DNA of 64,000 nucleotides from Rutidosis leptorrhynchoides. Its lineage: Eukaryota; Streptophyta; Magnoliopsida; Asterales; Asteraceae. This document shows, in pieces, positions 1 to 12,008 of the stretch (positions within the stretch are counted from its first letter, which is position 1; each line of letters begins with the position of its first letter). A program made the translations under genes and the position numbers. Location of the stretch: contig NC_092333.1 in NCBI RefSeq assembly GCF_046630445.1, forward strand, positions 98,781,001-98,845,000, written 5' to 3'. The notes beneath the pieces are model-generated. The model worked only from the letters and a program-made list of their open reading frames with translations, made no database searches and had not been told where the DNA came from.

Positions 1-307
1 CATAAATACTGATGATTTATAATGTTTATACATATATCGTATAAGTAATGTATTTAATCATTTTTAAAGGGATTTTATACATAAAACAATATAAGTATAT
101 TTACAAAAGATAGTTATATTTGAATTCTCGTTCCGTTTCCTCAATAATCCTATACGTATATCTAGGGTACTATACACAGCTTCTAGAAGTATTTACTATT
201 GGTATATACCAATAGAAATCTTCAATTATTGGAATAATATGTCATTCATGACATAATAAATTTTAACTTATCTTAGATATTTTCACTAAAAACCAAATTT
301 TCAAGCC

Positions 308-315
308 TATAAATA
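308..315 (+). promoter_or_regulatory. Putative TATA box of LTR A
   Basis: TATAAATA lies about 50 bases upstream of a CA-rich, CT-rich leader-like stretch, the usual layout of an LTR promoter. An identical copy is in the 3' LTR at 8525-8532. The call is by motif only. Confidence 0.5.
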
Positions 316-1207
316 AGCACCATTTCTAACTCATTTTTACACATTCATTTTCCAAATTTTACTTCCAATTTTCACACACACTTGCAAGAACTCTCTCAAC
401 TTTTATTTTACTACTTCTTTCCAGCAAATTTACATTTTAAACTTGAGGTAAAAACTCTACTTCAACTCTTTTTCAATTCATATATTTAAAGCTATATATA
501 TAAGAGTTTATAAACTAGAACATAGTTTGAATGATTTCAAACTTGTTCGCAAACTAAATAGATCCATCTAACTTAACTTTTAAAATACTTCAAGACCTGT
601 AACATATCTTAATTATATGCTAACTTAACAAGGTATAACTTGGTTTTTCAAAGAACACCTTAAAAACTGAATTTACGACGTCGGAGTGCAACCGGGGGCT
701 GTTTTGGGTTGGATAATTAAAAACCATCTTAAACTTTGAATTGGAGGTTTATTTTCTAGAAAAATGATTTTTACTATGAATATGATAACACATAAAAATT
801 TCATGATTTAACTCAAAGTATAAGTATTTTTAGAAAAATAATCATTTGAGGTTGTTTACATGATGGAAAATGATTAACTTCATAAGTTTCACTAAAGTTT
901 GACCTATTCCGTGTGATTTTGAATACAAACTAAGGTATTTACAGTTCATAGTCTTAAAGAGGGACTCGATCCAAGGAGATGGCAAGTTGAATCAACGAAA
1001 ACGGAGTTGTAACGAAGAAACTATGACCGAAACAAAATCGGATATCCAAGACTAGTTTAGCCACGAAAATAATTGGGAAAAAATTAAATAAATCACATCT
1101 TTTTAAGTTAACATGATATTTTATATATATGTACTTATAATTCAATTTTATATGGTTCAGGATCACCCGTAAACAACACGAGAAGATTAATCATAAGATC
1201 CCATGAT

Positions 1208-1277
1208 TGTACGCAACACGTCATTTGACAACACCGGTACTTTATGTACGCAACACGTCATTTGACAACACCGGTAC
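1208..1277 (+). repeat. 37-base tandem duplication in LTR A
   Basis: Two copies of a unit starting TGTACGCAACACGTC and ending CACCGGTAC (starts at 1208 and 1245) are separated by a 4-base TTTA linker. The same duplication is in the 3' LTR around 9425-9494, so it predates this insertion. Confidence 0.85.
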
Positions 1278-2398
1278 CGTGGGTCAAGATTAATCTCGAC
1301 CAATACATATACGATGGGGTTTTATTTATTTCATTGGGGGTTTTATTTATTTCATTGCGGGTATATTAAACATCTAAAAATGAACCATTAAAATTGAATT
1401 ACTAACAACGAACTGCTAACTACGGACTAAGGAATTATTCAAAGTATTAAAAGTATAACAAGTATATATATGTGACGTTTGTTTAAAAAGAAAAGGTATT
1501 GATATATTATACATGGATAGGTTCGTGATATCAACCGGAGACCAAGTCAAATTATATATATATCTTCAAGACGAAAGTGAGTATATAGTCCCACTTTTAA
1601 ACTCTAAATATTTCGGGATGAGAATACATGTATTTTATGTTTTACGTTATGGACACAAGTAACTGAAAAATATATTCTACGTTGAGTTGTACCACTGGCA
1701 TACTTCCCTGTAGCTTGGTAACTGTTATTTACAGCGGTATTGTAAACGCGAATCCTGTTGATAGATCTATCGGGCCTGACAACCCCAACCGGACTGGACG
1801 ACCAGTATTCAACGGTTGCACAGTACTTCGTTTCGTGACTACACTTGGTACGGTGTAGTAAGATTTCATAATAAAGGGAATATGCGACGTGATTAAATGT
1901 TAAGTATGGTTACCAAGTGCTCAACCACTTAGAATATTTTTATTAAACTGTTTATATACGAAATCTTGTGGTCTATATATATATATATTGCTGCCGGCAT
2001 TAAACCTATATCTCACCAACTTTATGTTGACCTTTTAAAACATGTCTATTCTCAGGTGATTACTAAAGCTTCCGCTGCATTATGTTGAATTTGAGCAGGA
2101 TCTTGCGTACGCATATTTGTGTCAAAAATATAACTGCATACCCAAGGATTTGTGTTGTAAAACATGCTCGAAATCGTGTTGTTATCTTTATATGTAAAGT
2201 TTGTAAGTCGAAGATTATCGCTAAACGATAATCATCTTTTTATTGTCTAAAGCTTGTAACAAAAATAATGGTTATGGTTTGTAATGTATAATATATGCAG
2301 TTTCTCTTTTAAAAATGTCGCATATAGAGGTCAATACCTCGCAATGAAATCATACGTTATCTAACACGTTCTTATGGTTAAGGACGGGTTATGACATG

Positions 2399-2410
2399 TG
2401 GTATCAGAGC
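2399..2410 (+). other. Primer binding site (initiator tRNA-Met type), element A
   Basis: TGGTATCAGAGC is complementary to the 3' end of plant initiator methionine tRNA. It starts two bases after the LTR end. Elements C (18171) and D (53778, minus) have the same site with the same 2-base spacing. Confidence 0.93.
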
Positions 2411-2585
2411 GGTGGTCTTAGCGAACCAGGTTTGCATTAGTGTGTCTAAACCGATAAGTCGTTAGGATACATTAGTAAGTCTGGACTTTGACCGGGTCTG
2501 ATTTAAAAACCATTGCTTATCATTGTTGGTTAAAATTTATATGTAAATATTATGTAGTACTAATGGGTTAGTTGTTGTGTGATAG

Positions 2586-3056
2586 ATGTCGGGCTCAAAA
2601 CTTGTTATCACATTCAGCGACTCCGAACCAGAATCTTCAGATGGTGTTCCAGTCATTAACCTATCCAATGACGAAAATAATATCTTTGGGGAAGACTCAC
2701 AAATTCCGGATGAACCGACTATAGAGAACCCGGAAAGTGAATCCGAGGAGGAAAGTGAACCCGAGGAGGAAAGTGAACCCGAGGAGGAAAGTGAACCCGA
2801 GGAAGAAATACAGGAAATTACAAAAGACGAGTTCGAACTAGGAAAGAAACGAAAGGCTAATGAATTAGAAAATTCAAATCCCGAGTTTAGTAAGGATGAT
2901 GTGGCACCAACTCCACTAGACACTACCACCCCTATTCCCGCTATTCCTATTCGTGCTGTCCCGGCATCCAGTTCTTCAGCCCCACAGCCAAAATATAGGC
3001 AGACAGCTAGGATAAGCGTTAGGCCATTCCTTGAACCTAAACGTCCTAGAAAATAG
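2586..3056 (+). CDS. Small acidic upstream ORF of element A (function unknown)
   Basis: A 156-residue reading frame lies between the primer site and gag. It opens with a clear ATG (MSGSKLVITFSDSEPES). It is strongly acidic: residues about 48-75 hold a tandem repeat with unit ESEPEEE, four times at DNA level as a 15-base minisatellite. A short basic patch (KKRKAN, about 95) and a basic tail (EPKRPRK) follow and could be nuclear localisation signals. No domain was recognised. The frame is open and sits in a very young element, so it may be expressed. Elements B and C carry a different, coiled-coil frame in the same place. An accessory protein expressed ahead of gag is plausible but not shown. 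The frame may also persist only because the element is young. Confidence 0.6.
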   Translation: MSGSKLVITFSDSEPESSDGVPVINLSNDENNIFGEDSQIPDEPTIENPESESEEESEPEEESEPEEESEPEEEIQEITKDEFELGKKRKANELENSNPEFSKDDVAPTPLDTTTPIPAIPIRAVPASSSSAPQPKYRQTARISVRPFLEPKRPRK

Positions 3057-3252
3057 ACCAAACGATGCGCTGCCGTATTAAACCATGGGATCATATAATG
3101 TTTTGTATAATATTATTAGTGTGGTTTGCTTAATGTTCGATATAAGATAAGCATATGTAAAATAGTGAAGTGTGAAATGCAATAATTTTCCATGGTTAAG
3201 TATTATTTAGATGGTAGTAATTGATTCTGTACTAAGCTATTAAGTATGGACA

Positions 3253-3267
3253 TTAACGGGTAGGTAC
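3253..3267 (+). other. Internal polypurine-tract-like copy, element A
   Basis: TTAACGGGTAGGTAC here is identical over 15 bases to the sequence directly before the 3' LTR (7888-7902). It lies between the small acidic frame and gag. Elements B (10988) and C (20090) have near-identical internal copies. Confidence 0.7.
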
Positions 3268-3424
3268 TACCCTAGATATAATTATAAAACGCTAATAAGA
3301 AGAAAAGGCTTTTATAATAATACCTGGTTCATATTATTAATAAGCTATAATGTACTGTAAATATACACTACATCTATAATATTCCATGTGAATAATTATT
3401 TTCTTTTCATTCTTATAGAAGAAT

Positions 3425-6400
3425 ATGGCGCGATTGAACCGAATGACGGAACAAGAAATCCAGGAACTCATCAATCAACGAGTGAACGACAGAATGTTAT
3501 GGGTCGAGGCTGCAAGAGGTGCTGCAGTTAACCCAAATCCTCGTGTGGGGTGCACTTACAAAACTTTTCAAGCTTGCAAGCCCTCATCATTCAGTGGAAC
3601 AGAAGGACCAATCGGTTTAACCCGGTGGATAGAAAAGATGGAGACTGTGTTTAAAATCAGTGGTTGTGTTGAAAAGGACATGACCAAGTATGCATCGTGC
3701 ACTTTACAAGATAGTGCACTCACGTGGTGGAAAAATTATGTGAAGGCTGTAGGAGGAGATGTAGCTTATGATACTCTGTGGGAAGAATTCAAAACAATGT
3801 TAATCAACGAATATTGTCCAAGGAACGAGGTTAGGAAGTTGGAAGATGAGTTACGAAGTCTGAAGGTTATTGGTACTGAAATCACCAACTACAATCAGCG
3901 ATTCATGGAATTAGTTTTGCTATGTCCTGAATTGGTTCCAACCGAAGAACGGAAGATTGAAATGTACAAAGATGGTTTGCCCAAAAAGGTCAAGGCAAAT
4001 GTTACAGCATCGAAACCTAAGACAATTCATGAAGCTATAACCATGGCAAACGAGCTAATGGATCAGGTCATCATGGATAAGAAAGTATCCAATACTGATG
4101 TGAAGGTATCAGGTAACAAAAGAAAGTGGAATGGAAATTATGATCGAGGTAACCAACAACAATCTTTTAAGAAACAAGAAAACACGCAAGGTGCGGGTAG
4201 TGGTTTAAGCTTTGGTTATAAAGGACAAAATCCTTTATGCAACCGATGCCACAAACATCACTCTGGTTACTGTAATGTGGTATGCAACAAATGTAATCGA
4301 AAGGGTCATCTTGCTGAAGATTGTAGGGCTCTCGTTACAAATACAAATGGTACCAAGACTCTTGCCACCAATGCAAATAAAACTGCTTTGGCTACCATTA
4401 CTTGTTTTGGGTGTGGAAAACAAGGTCACTATAAGAGCCAGTGCCCGAATCCAGAGAAGAATATCGGACCTGCACGTGGGAGAGCATTTGTTATTAATGC
4501 TAGAGAGGCATGTGAAGACCCGGAGCTTGTTACGGGTACGTTTACCATTAATAACTTATCCGCATCTATTATATTTGATACTGGTGCTGATAGAAGTTAC
4601 GTGTGTAGAGACTTTCACGCTAAATTGAATTGTTCATCATTACCTCTAGATGCTAAGTACATGATTGAGTTAGCTAATGGTAAACTAATTAAAGCCGATA
4701 AAATTTGCCGTGATTGTAAAATAAATTTAGCCGGAGAAACATTTAAGATTGATTTGATACCCGTAGAATTAAGAAGTTTTGATGTAATAGTCGGCATGGA
4801 CTGGATGTCCAAAATAGGAGCTGAAGTTGTGTGCGCCAAGAAGGCAATTCGCATTCCTCGTAAGAATAAAACGCCAGTAATGATTTATGGAGAGAAGGGT
4901 AACTCAAAGCTAAAACTCATTAGTTATTTGAAAGCTCAAAAGTGCTTGAAGAAAGGGTGCTATGCTATCTTAGCACATGTTAATAAAGTTGAAAAGAAAG
5001 AAAAAGAGAAGTGCATCAATGACGTGCCTGTGGCAAGAGATTTTCCTGAAGTATTTCCGGAAGAGTTGCCGGGATTACCTCCATTTAGATCTGTAGAATT
5101 TCAAATAGATCTTGTACCAGGAGCTGCACCGGTTGCCCGTGCTCCATATAGACTTGCACCGTCTGAGTTAAAAGAACTTCAGAGTCAGTTAAAAGAATTA
5201 CTGGATCGTGGATTCATACGACCAAGTACTTCACCGTGGGGAGCTCCAATTTTATTCGTCAAGAAGAAAGACGGATCTTTCCGAATGTGTATAGATTATC
5301 GTGAATTAAATAAGTTAACTATCAAGAATCGGTATCCACTACCGAGAATTGACGACTTATTTGATCAACTCCAAGGATCATGTGTGTACTCGAAAATTGA
5401 CCTAAGATCGGGCTATCATCAATTACGTGTCAAAGAAGAAGATATACCGAAAACTGCTTTTCGGACACGTTATGGTCATTACGAATTTTTGGTCATGCCG
5501 TTTGGGTTGACAAATGCGCCAGCTGTATTCATGGACCTCATGAATCGAGTTTGTAGTCCATATTTAGATAAGTTTGTTATCGTTTTCATTGATGATATTC
5601 TTATCTATTCCAAGAGTGAGCAAGAGCATGAGCAGCATTTAAGGTTGATATTAGAGTTGTTAAGAAAAGAACAGCTATATGCTAAATTTTCTAAATGTGC
5701 TTTCTGGTTGAAAGAAGTGCAATTTCTTGGCCACGTTGTTAGTAGCAAAGGAATTCAGGTTGATCCAACAAAAATTGAAGCCATTGAAAAATGTGAGACT
5801 CCTAAGACACCAACGCAGATACGCCAATTTTTGGGTTTAGCCGGTTATTATAGAAGGTTTATTCAAGATTTTTCCCGAATAGCTAAGCCGTTGACAGCAT
5901 TAACGCAAAAAGGGAAGAAATACGAATGGACCTCGGAGCAGGAGAACGCATTTCAATTACTGAAGAAGAAGTTAACTACGGCGCCTATTTTATCGTTACC
6001 TGAAGGGAACGATGATTTTGAAATATATTGTGACGCTTCGCGACAAGGTTTTGGTTGTGTTCTTATGCAACGAAAGAAAGTTATTGCATACGCATCTCGA
6101 CAATTGAAGATTCACTAGCGGAATTATACGACGCATGATCTAGAACTGGGAGCAGTCGTGTTTGCGTTAAAGATATGGAGACACTACTTATATGGGGTTA
6201 GATGCACTGTGTTTACTGATCATAAAAGCCTTCAACATATTTTTGATCAGAAACAATTGAACATGAGGCAACGTAGGTGGGTCGAGTTAATAAACGACTA
6301 TGATTGTGAAATTCGCTATCATCCCGGGAAAGCGAACGTAGTGGCCGATGCTCTAAGCAGAAAGGAACGAGAACCAATCCGAGTTCGAGCAATGAACATA

Positions 6401-7855
6401 AAAATTCGCATGAATCTCAACTCACAAATCAAAGAGGTTCAACGAGAAGCACTTACTAAAGAAAATATAGGAAATGAAATAATGAAGAAGTATGAGAAGC
6501 AACTCGTTATACGGGAAGATGGAATTCGATATTTTGCAAACCGTATTTGGGTACCGAAGTTGGGTGGATTAAGGAAGTTGATATTGAACGAGGCACATAA
6601 GACAAGATACTCGATACATCCTGGAGTTGGAAAGATGTATCAAGATCTTAAGACACATTATTGGTGGCCTAACTTAAAGACAGACGTCGCAACATATGTT
6701 GGGGAGTGTTTAACTTGTTCCAAGGTCAAGGCAGAACACCAGAAACCATCAGGGTTACTTCAACAACCAGAAATCCCAGAATGGAAATGGGATGGTATTA
6801 CCATGGATTTCATCACGAAGTTACCAAAGACTGCCTGGGGATACGACACCATTTGGGTGATTGTTGATCGTCTTACCAAATCTGCCCATTTCTTGCCTAT
6901 AAAGGAAACAGATAGAATGGAGAAACTATTACGATTGTATATAAAGGAAATTGTTTCAAGGCATGGAATACCTATTTCCATTATATCCGATCGTGATAGT
7001 AGATTTACCTCAAAGTTCTGGCAATCACTGCAGGAGGCACTAGGAACTCGTTTAGATATGAGTACCGCATATCATCCGCAAACCGACGGGCAGAGTGAAA
7101 GAACGATTCAGACTCTTGAAGACATGCTCAGGGCATGTGTGATCGATTTTGGAAACAGATGGGATAAGTATCTACCGTTAGCAGAATTTTCGTATAATAA
7201 TAGTTATCATGCAAGCATTAAAGCTGCACCATTCGAAGCATTGTATGGAAGGAAGTGTAGATCTCCTATCTGTTGGAATGAAGTAGGAGATCGACAATTA
7301 ACTGGTCCCGAGATCATACACGAAACGACTGAGAAGATAGTACAAATCAAGGAGAGATTGAAAACAGCCCGAAGTCGCCAAAAGAGCTACGCCGATGTCC
7401 GAAGGAAACCATTAGAGTTTCAGATTGGGGACATGGTTATGCTAAAGGTGTCACCTTGGAAAGGTGTAATACATTTCGGTAAAAGAGGTAAACTGAACCC
7501 AAGATATGTAGGCCCGTTCAAGATCATCGAACGCATTGGACCGGTAGCTTATCGACTCGAGTTACCGCAACAACTCGCCGGAGTACACAATACCTTTCAC
7601 GTCTCAAACCTTAAGAAGTGTCTTGCAAAGGAAGACCTCACCATTCCTCTTGAAGAAATCCATGTCGATGAGAAACTACAATTCATCGAAGAACCAATCG
7701 AAATCATGGATCGTGAAGTTAAACAGCTCAAGCAGAGCAACATACCAATCGTTAAGGTTTGTTGGAATGCTCGAAGAGGTCCTGAGTTTACTTGGGAACG
7801 AGAGGATCAGATGAAACAAAAGTATCCACACTTGTTTCTCGATGACGCAAAATAG
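3425..7855 (+). pseudogene. gag-pol: Gag-pol polyprotein of Tekay-type element A, one in-frame TAG
   Basis: One reading frame of about 1,475 residues starts at ATG 3425 ([10 protein letters not shown]). It is broken only by TAG at 6116-6118. Gag capsid region is at about residues 50-220, followed by two zinc knuckles ([14 protein letters not shown] near 286 and [14 protein letters not shown] near 328). The aspartic protease has DTGAD near 385. Reverse transcriptase spans about 560-780 with the catalytic FIDD near 720. RNase H opens with YCDAS near 869. Integrase has the HHCC zinc finger at about 1065-1100 and D,D,E core residues downstream. A GPY/F-type segment lies near 1360-1380. A chromodomain-like tail ([17 protein letters not shown]) ends the protein. 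The stop falls where related elements have Glu, consistent with GAG to TAG, inside RNase H before its second acidic residue (DLELGAVV). The copy is therefore probably inactive unless read through. Everything else is intact, in keeping with its youth. Confidence 0.95.
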
Positions 7856-7866
7856 GTACAATTTTA

Positions 7867-7902
7867 AAATTTCGGGACGAAATTTATTTAACGGGTAGGT
7901 AC
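7867..7902 (+). other. 3' hairpin and polypurine tract of element A
   Basis: An inverted repeat AAATTTCG / CGAAATTT with loop GGA (7867-7885) is followed by TTAACGGGTAGGTAC, which abuts the 3' LTR at 7903. The same arrangement is at 13219-13254 (B), at 23129-23164 (C) and, with one arm mismatch, on the minus strand of D at 46859-46877. Confidence 0.8.
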
Positions 7903-10611
7903 TGTAACGACCCGCACTTTTCCGATCGTTCTATACTTATGAGATTAATATTTACATAAATTAAACCTTACCAACATGATAAGCAATCCAAATTGTTGAG
8001 ACTTATGTTTTTGAAAAGAGTTTTACACAACGTTTGACCGTCTAGTTTGACCGATGATATCACGAACTATACAATATATGATAATTATACATACATATTT
8101 AACATGATCTAAGGATGTTTTAATATCTCATTTTGTATTAATAACAAAAATTCATAAGTATATTTTGAAACTACTAACTTAAGTTTTCAAAACAATAACC
8201 TACGTAACGTTATTTGACATAAATACTGATGATTTATAATGTTTATACATATATCGTATAAGTAATGTATTTAATCATTTTTAAAGGGATTTTATACATA
8301 AAACAATATAAGTATATTTACAAAAGATAGTTATATTTGAATTCTCGTTCCGTTTCCTCAATAATCCTATACGTATATCTAGGGTACTATACACAGCTTC
8401 TAGAAGTATTTACTATTGGTATATACCAATAGAAATCTTCAATTATTGGAATAATATGTCATTCATGACATAATAAATTTTAACTTATCTTAGATATTTT
8501 CACTAAAAACCAAATTTTCAAGCCTATAAATAAGCACCATTTCTAACTCATTTTTACACATTCATTTTCCAAATTTTACTTCCAATTTTCACACACACTT
8601 GCAAGAACTCTCTCAACTTTTATTTTACTACTTCTTTCCAGCAAATTTACATTTTAAACTTGAGGTAAAAACTCTACTTCAACTCTTTTTCAATTCATAT
8701 ATTTAAAGCTATATATATAAGAGTTTATAAACTAGAACATAGTTTGAATGATTTCAAACTTGTTCGCAAACTAAATAGATCCATCTAACTTAACTTTTAA
8801 AATACTTCAAGACCTGTGACATATCTTAATTATATGCTAACTTAACAAGGTATAACTTGGTTTTTCAAAGAACACCTTAAAAACTGAATTTACGACGTCG
8901 GAGTGCAACCGGGGGCTGTTTTGGGTTGGATAATTAAAAACCATCTTAAACTTTGAATTGGAGGTTTATTTTCTGGAAAAATGATTTTTACTATGAATAT
9001 GATAACACATAAAAATTTCATGATTTAACTCAAAGTATAAGTATTTTTAGAAAAATAATCATTTGAGGTTGTTTACATGATGGAAAATGATTAACTTCAT
9101 AAGTTTCACTAAAGTTTGACCTATTCCGTGTGATTTTGAATACAAACTAAGGTATTTACAGTTCATAGTCTTAAAGAGGGACTCGATCCAAGGAGATGGC
9201 AAGTTGAATCAACGAAAACGGAGTTGTAACGAAGAAACTATGACCGAAACAAAATCGGATATCCAAGACTAGTTTAGCCACGAAAATAATTGGGAAAAAA
9301 TTAAATAAATCACATCTTTTTAAGTTAACATGATATTTTATATATATGTACTTATAATTCAATTTTATATGGTTCAGGATCACCCGTAAACAACACGAGA
9401 AGATTAATCATAAGATCCCATGATTGTACGCAACACGTCATTTGACAACACCGGTACTTTATGTACGCAACACGTCATTTGACAACACCGGTACCGTGGG
9501 TCAAGATTAATCTCGACCAATACATATACGATGGGGTTTTATTTATTTCATTGGGGGTTTTATTTATTTCATTGCGGGTATATTAAACATCTAAAAATGA
9601 ACCATTAAAATTGAATTACTAACAACGAACTGCTAACTACGGACTAAGGAATTATTCAAAGTATTAAAAGTATAACAAGTATATATATGTGACGTTTGTT
9701 TAAAAAGAAAAGGTATTGATATATTATACATGGATAGGTTCGTGATATCAACCGGAGACCAAGTCAAATTATATATATATCTTCAAGACGAAAGTGAGTA
9801 TATAGTCCCACTTTTAAACTCTAAATATTTCGGGATGAGAATACATGTATTTTATGTTTTACGTTATGGACACAAGTAACTGAAAAATATATTCTACGTT
9901 GAGTTGTACCACTGGCATACTTCCCTGTAGCTTGGTAACTGTTATTTACAGCGGTATTGTAAACGCGAATCCTGTTGATAGATCTATCGGGCCTGACAAC
10001 CCCAACCGGACTGGACGACCAGTATTCAACGGTTGCACAGTACTTCGTTTCGTGACTACACTTGGTACGGTGTAGTAAGATTTCATAATAAAGGGAATAT
10101 GCGACGTGATTAAATGTTAAGTATGGTTACCAAGTGCTCAACCACTTAGAATATTTTTATTAAACTGTTTATATACGAAATCTTGTGGTCTATATATATA
10201 TATTGCTGCCGGCATTAAACCTATATCTCACCAACTTTATGTTGACCTTTTAAAACATGTCTATTCTCAGGTGATTACTAAAGCTTCCGCTGCATTATGT
10301 TGAATTTGAGCAGGATCTTGCGTACGCATATTTGTGTCAAAAATAAAACTGCATACCCAAGGATTTGTGTTGTAAAACATGCTCGAAATCGTGTTGTTAT
10401 CTTTATATGTAAAGTTTGTAAGTCGAAGATTATCGCTAAACGATAATCATCTTTTTATTGTCTAAAGCTTGTAACAAAAATAATGGTTATGGTTTGTAAT
10501 GTATAATATATGCAGTTTCTCTTTTAAAAATGTCGCATATAGAGGTCAATACCTCGCAATGAAATCATACGTTATCTAACACGTTCTTATGGTTAAGGAC
10601 GGGTTATGACA
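7903..10611 (+). repeat. 3' LTR of element A (2,709 bases)
   Basis: The LTR begins TGTAACGACCCGC and ends ATGACA. It is the complete reference copy for the truncated 5' LTR. Beyond 10611 the sequence is colinear with the coding region of element C (around 18950), which proves an insertion into element B. Confidence 0.95.
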
Positions 10612-10612
10612 A

Positions 10613-10765
10613 ATAGGAGAAGTCACCGAGCTTCGCGCCCGAGTAGTAACTTTGGAGAATATGGTGCAAAACTTACGAGCACCAGCAGCATCACTGGCAC
10701 CAATACCACCACCAACAACATCCGCATCACACGTCTCAACATCAAAATCCATACCTCAAATATAA
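10613..10765 (+). pseudogene. Coiled-coil ORF of element B, N-terminus removed by element A
   Basis: A 50-residue open stretch ends at TAA 10763-10765. It contains ELRARVVTLENMVQNLRAP, a short heptad-like helix closely matching element C at about 18955-19015 (ELRARVVALENMVQRLQTP). A Pro/Ala/Thr/Ser-rich tail follows. Element A inserted just upstream and cut it off from its start codon. The function of the family is unknown. Comparison with C suggests that this longer Pro-rich tail is the original C-terminus and that C has gained an earlier stop. Confidence 0.75.
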
Positions 10766-10821
10766 TCTTCGTTCTACATATCGTTCTACATCGATTATCT
10801 TCGTTCTACATGGCGATTATG

Positions 10822-10845
10822 TAATCTCTAATGTTTTAGAGATTA
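10822..10845 (+). other. Perfect 10-base hairpin, element B
   Basis: TAATCTCTAA and TTAGAGATTA are separated by TGTT. The identical stem with another loop (AGTC) occurs in element C at 19233-19256. It may only be a coincidence of coding sequence (both can be read as YVIS.VLEI), but stem and position are conserved. Confidence 0.6.
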
Positions 10846-10987
10846 TGTATTCTAGTTCAAACGGTAAATCAAATGAGATTAATATTATATTGACTCATTA
10901 AATCCATGATTACATCTGAAGAAAATATATATGTAAGTATATTTTCATAAAGATTCTTTCGTACAAACTGTTAATTGTGAAAATATT

Positions 10988-11002
10988 TTAACGGTTAGGT
11001 AA
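10988..11002 (+). other. Internal polypurine-tract-like motif, element B
   Basis: TTAACGGTTAGGTAA differs at two positions from the terminal tract at 13240-13254. It is followed by TACCCG, so its middle can also pair as a hairpin. It is the equivalent of 3253 in A and 20090 in C. Confidence 0.6.
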
Positions 11003-11768
11003 TACCCGAGAAATATTTAGATTTCACATTAATGTGTTACGCTGTACATTCTTCGATTCTGATTCAACAGTCATTTACTATTCTACTTACATTCACAGAT
11101 ATACGTATCCGTTCACCGCAGAATAACCATTTTCATTCAAATTCAATTTCATATTGAATTTTGACCGATCATAATCCACGTCAAGATTTAACATGTGGCA
11201 TAATGAAGAAATTATTGACAGAATAAAAATTGATTAGAAACAAATTAATTAACTATATGAAATTTTGTTAAGAATCCACGCTAACAATATCCTAACTAAC
11301 TGTTCCTATATCCGTTATGACTATTTCCTTATTACATTTTATTGTCATTTTAATTATCGCAATTTTAATACTAGCAATTTATTTATCGTCATTTAAATAC
11401 TGTTATTTATTTTACGTACTTTAAATATCGTCATTTAAATACTGTCATAATATACTAGTCTTGGTTAATCCCGAGACAATATAATATAATCTTGGTTAGT
11501 TGAGACAATAGTTATGCAATATGTATACAATAGGTCGATTAATTCTAAGATTATATATTGAACTATATATGTACTACTAACTGTGGACTACTAACATTGT
11601 ACAATTATAAGGTATTAAAATATTGATTATAACATATCAGACTAAACATTTCTTCGAGTTTGCCACTTGATTTTATCTTAAACATCACATGTATCTTGAC
11701 GATTACAATCTGCGTTCAAACCTTTCAAATTCTTGAAAACACCCCGGATCGATAACCAATGATTCAGA

Positions 11769-12008
11769 TTCGTTAACCTTGGGAATGTTGAAGAAGCATC
11801 AAAAGCTATAGATGGTCTTGATGGCCAAAAGCTTGATAATAAGAATGGTGTGTTGAAAAAGTTCAGATTTGGAACTGAAAAATGGGTTGAGCAAACCATG
11901 AAGGAGACTGTGAACAAATTACAAGGACTAAACCTGTACTTAAAGAATCTAGATGATTCTGTTCCTGATGAAATCTTTAGCGAATACTTCGCTCCTTACT
12001 TACTCTAA
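11769..12008 (+). pseudogene. Captured poly(A)-binding-protein (PABP) gene fragment in element B
   Basis: A 79-codon open stretch ends at TAA 12006-12008. It reads FVNLGNVEEASKAIDGLDGQ, then a degraded linker, then KETVNKLQGLNLYLKNLDDS followed by EIFSEYFAPY. This is the layout of cytoplasmic poly(A)-binding protein: the end of RRM3 (FVNF..VEDA.KAV..LNGK), the charged linker, and the start of RRM4 (..GLNLY.KNLDDS...E.L...F..FG). The introns expected in a host gene are absent, so it was probably captured as processed RNA, or as one exon. Element C has a related but differently decayed copy at 20982-21214. It encodes no complete RRM and is unlikely to bind RNA as protein. Recognition is from memory of the family, not a search. 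Confidence 0.72.

Larger units (their letters stand above)
1..2396 (+). repeat. 5' LTR of element A (left-truncated)
   Basis: Direct repeat of 8218-10611. It ends in ...ATGACA, two bases before the primer binding site. It carries a TATAAATA box, a 37-base tandem duplication, and a conserved GAGGT/ACCTC mini-hairpin (2327-2340) near its end. That hairpin recurs in the LTRs of B, C and G. No gene lies here; short reading frames such as the one on the minus strand at 954-1166 are repeated exactly in the other LTR. Confidence 0.95.
1..10611 (+). mobile_element. Element A: young Tekay-type Ty3/gypsy chromovirus
   Basis: LTR retrotransposon with, in order, 5' LTR (cut by the window edge), tRNA-Met type primer site, a small upstream reading frame, gag-pol with a chromodomain-like C-terminus, polypurine tract and 3' LTR. 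Window position 1 corresponds to 8218 in the 3' LTR, so about 315 bases of the 5' LTR lie outside. The two LTRs differ by about three substitutions (near 600, 757 and 2129) and one 2-base change in a TA run over 2.4 kb, so the insertion is recent. The element interrupts the reading frame of element B. The five bases after it, AATAG (10612-10616), are the expected right target duplication; the left copy is outside the window. The clade call rests on the order RT-RNaseH-integrase-chromodomain and the sequence style of gag and integrase. Confidence 0.95.

Noticed and set aside
2537-3094. Minus-strand Ser-rich 185-residue frame
   Set aside because: It is the antisense shadow of the acidic upstream frame 2586-3056 and its GAG-rich repeat.
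10606-10824. Plus-strand 72-residue frame
   Set aside because: It spans the junction of LTR A and element B in the wrong frame; the real remnant is 10613-10765.
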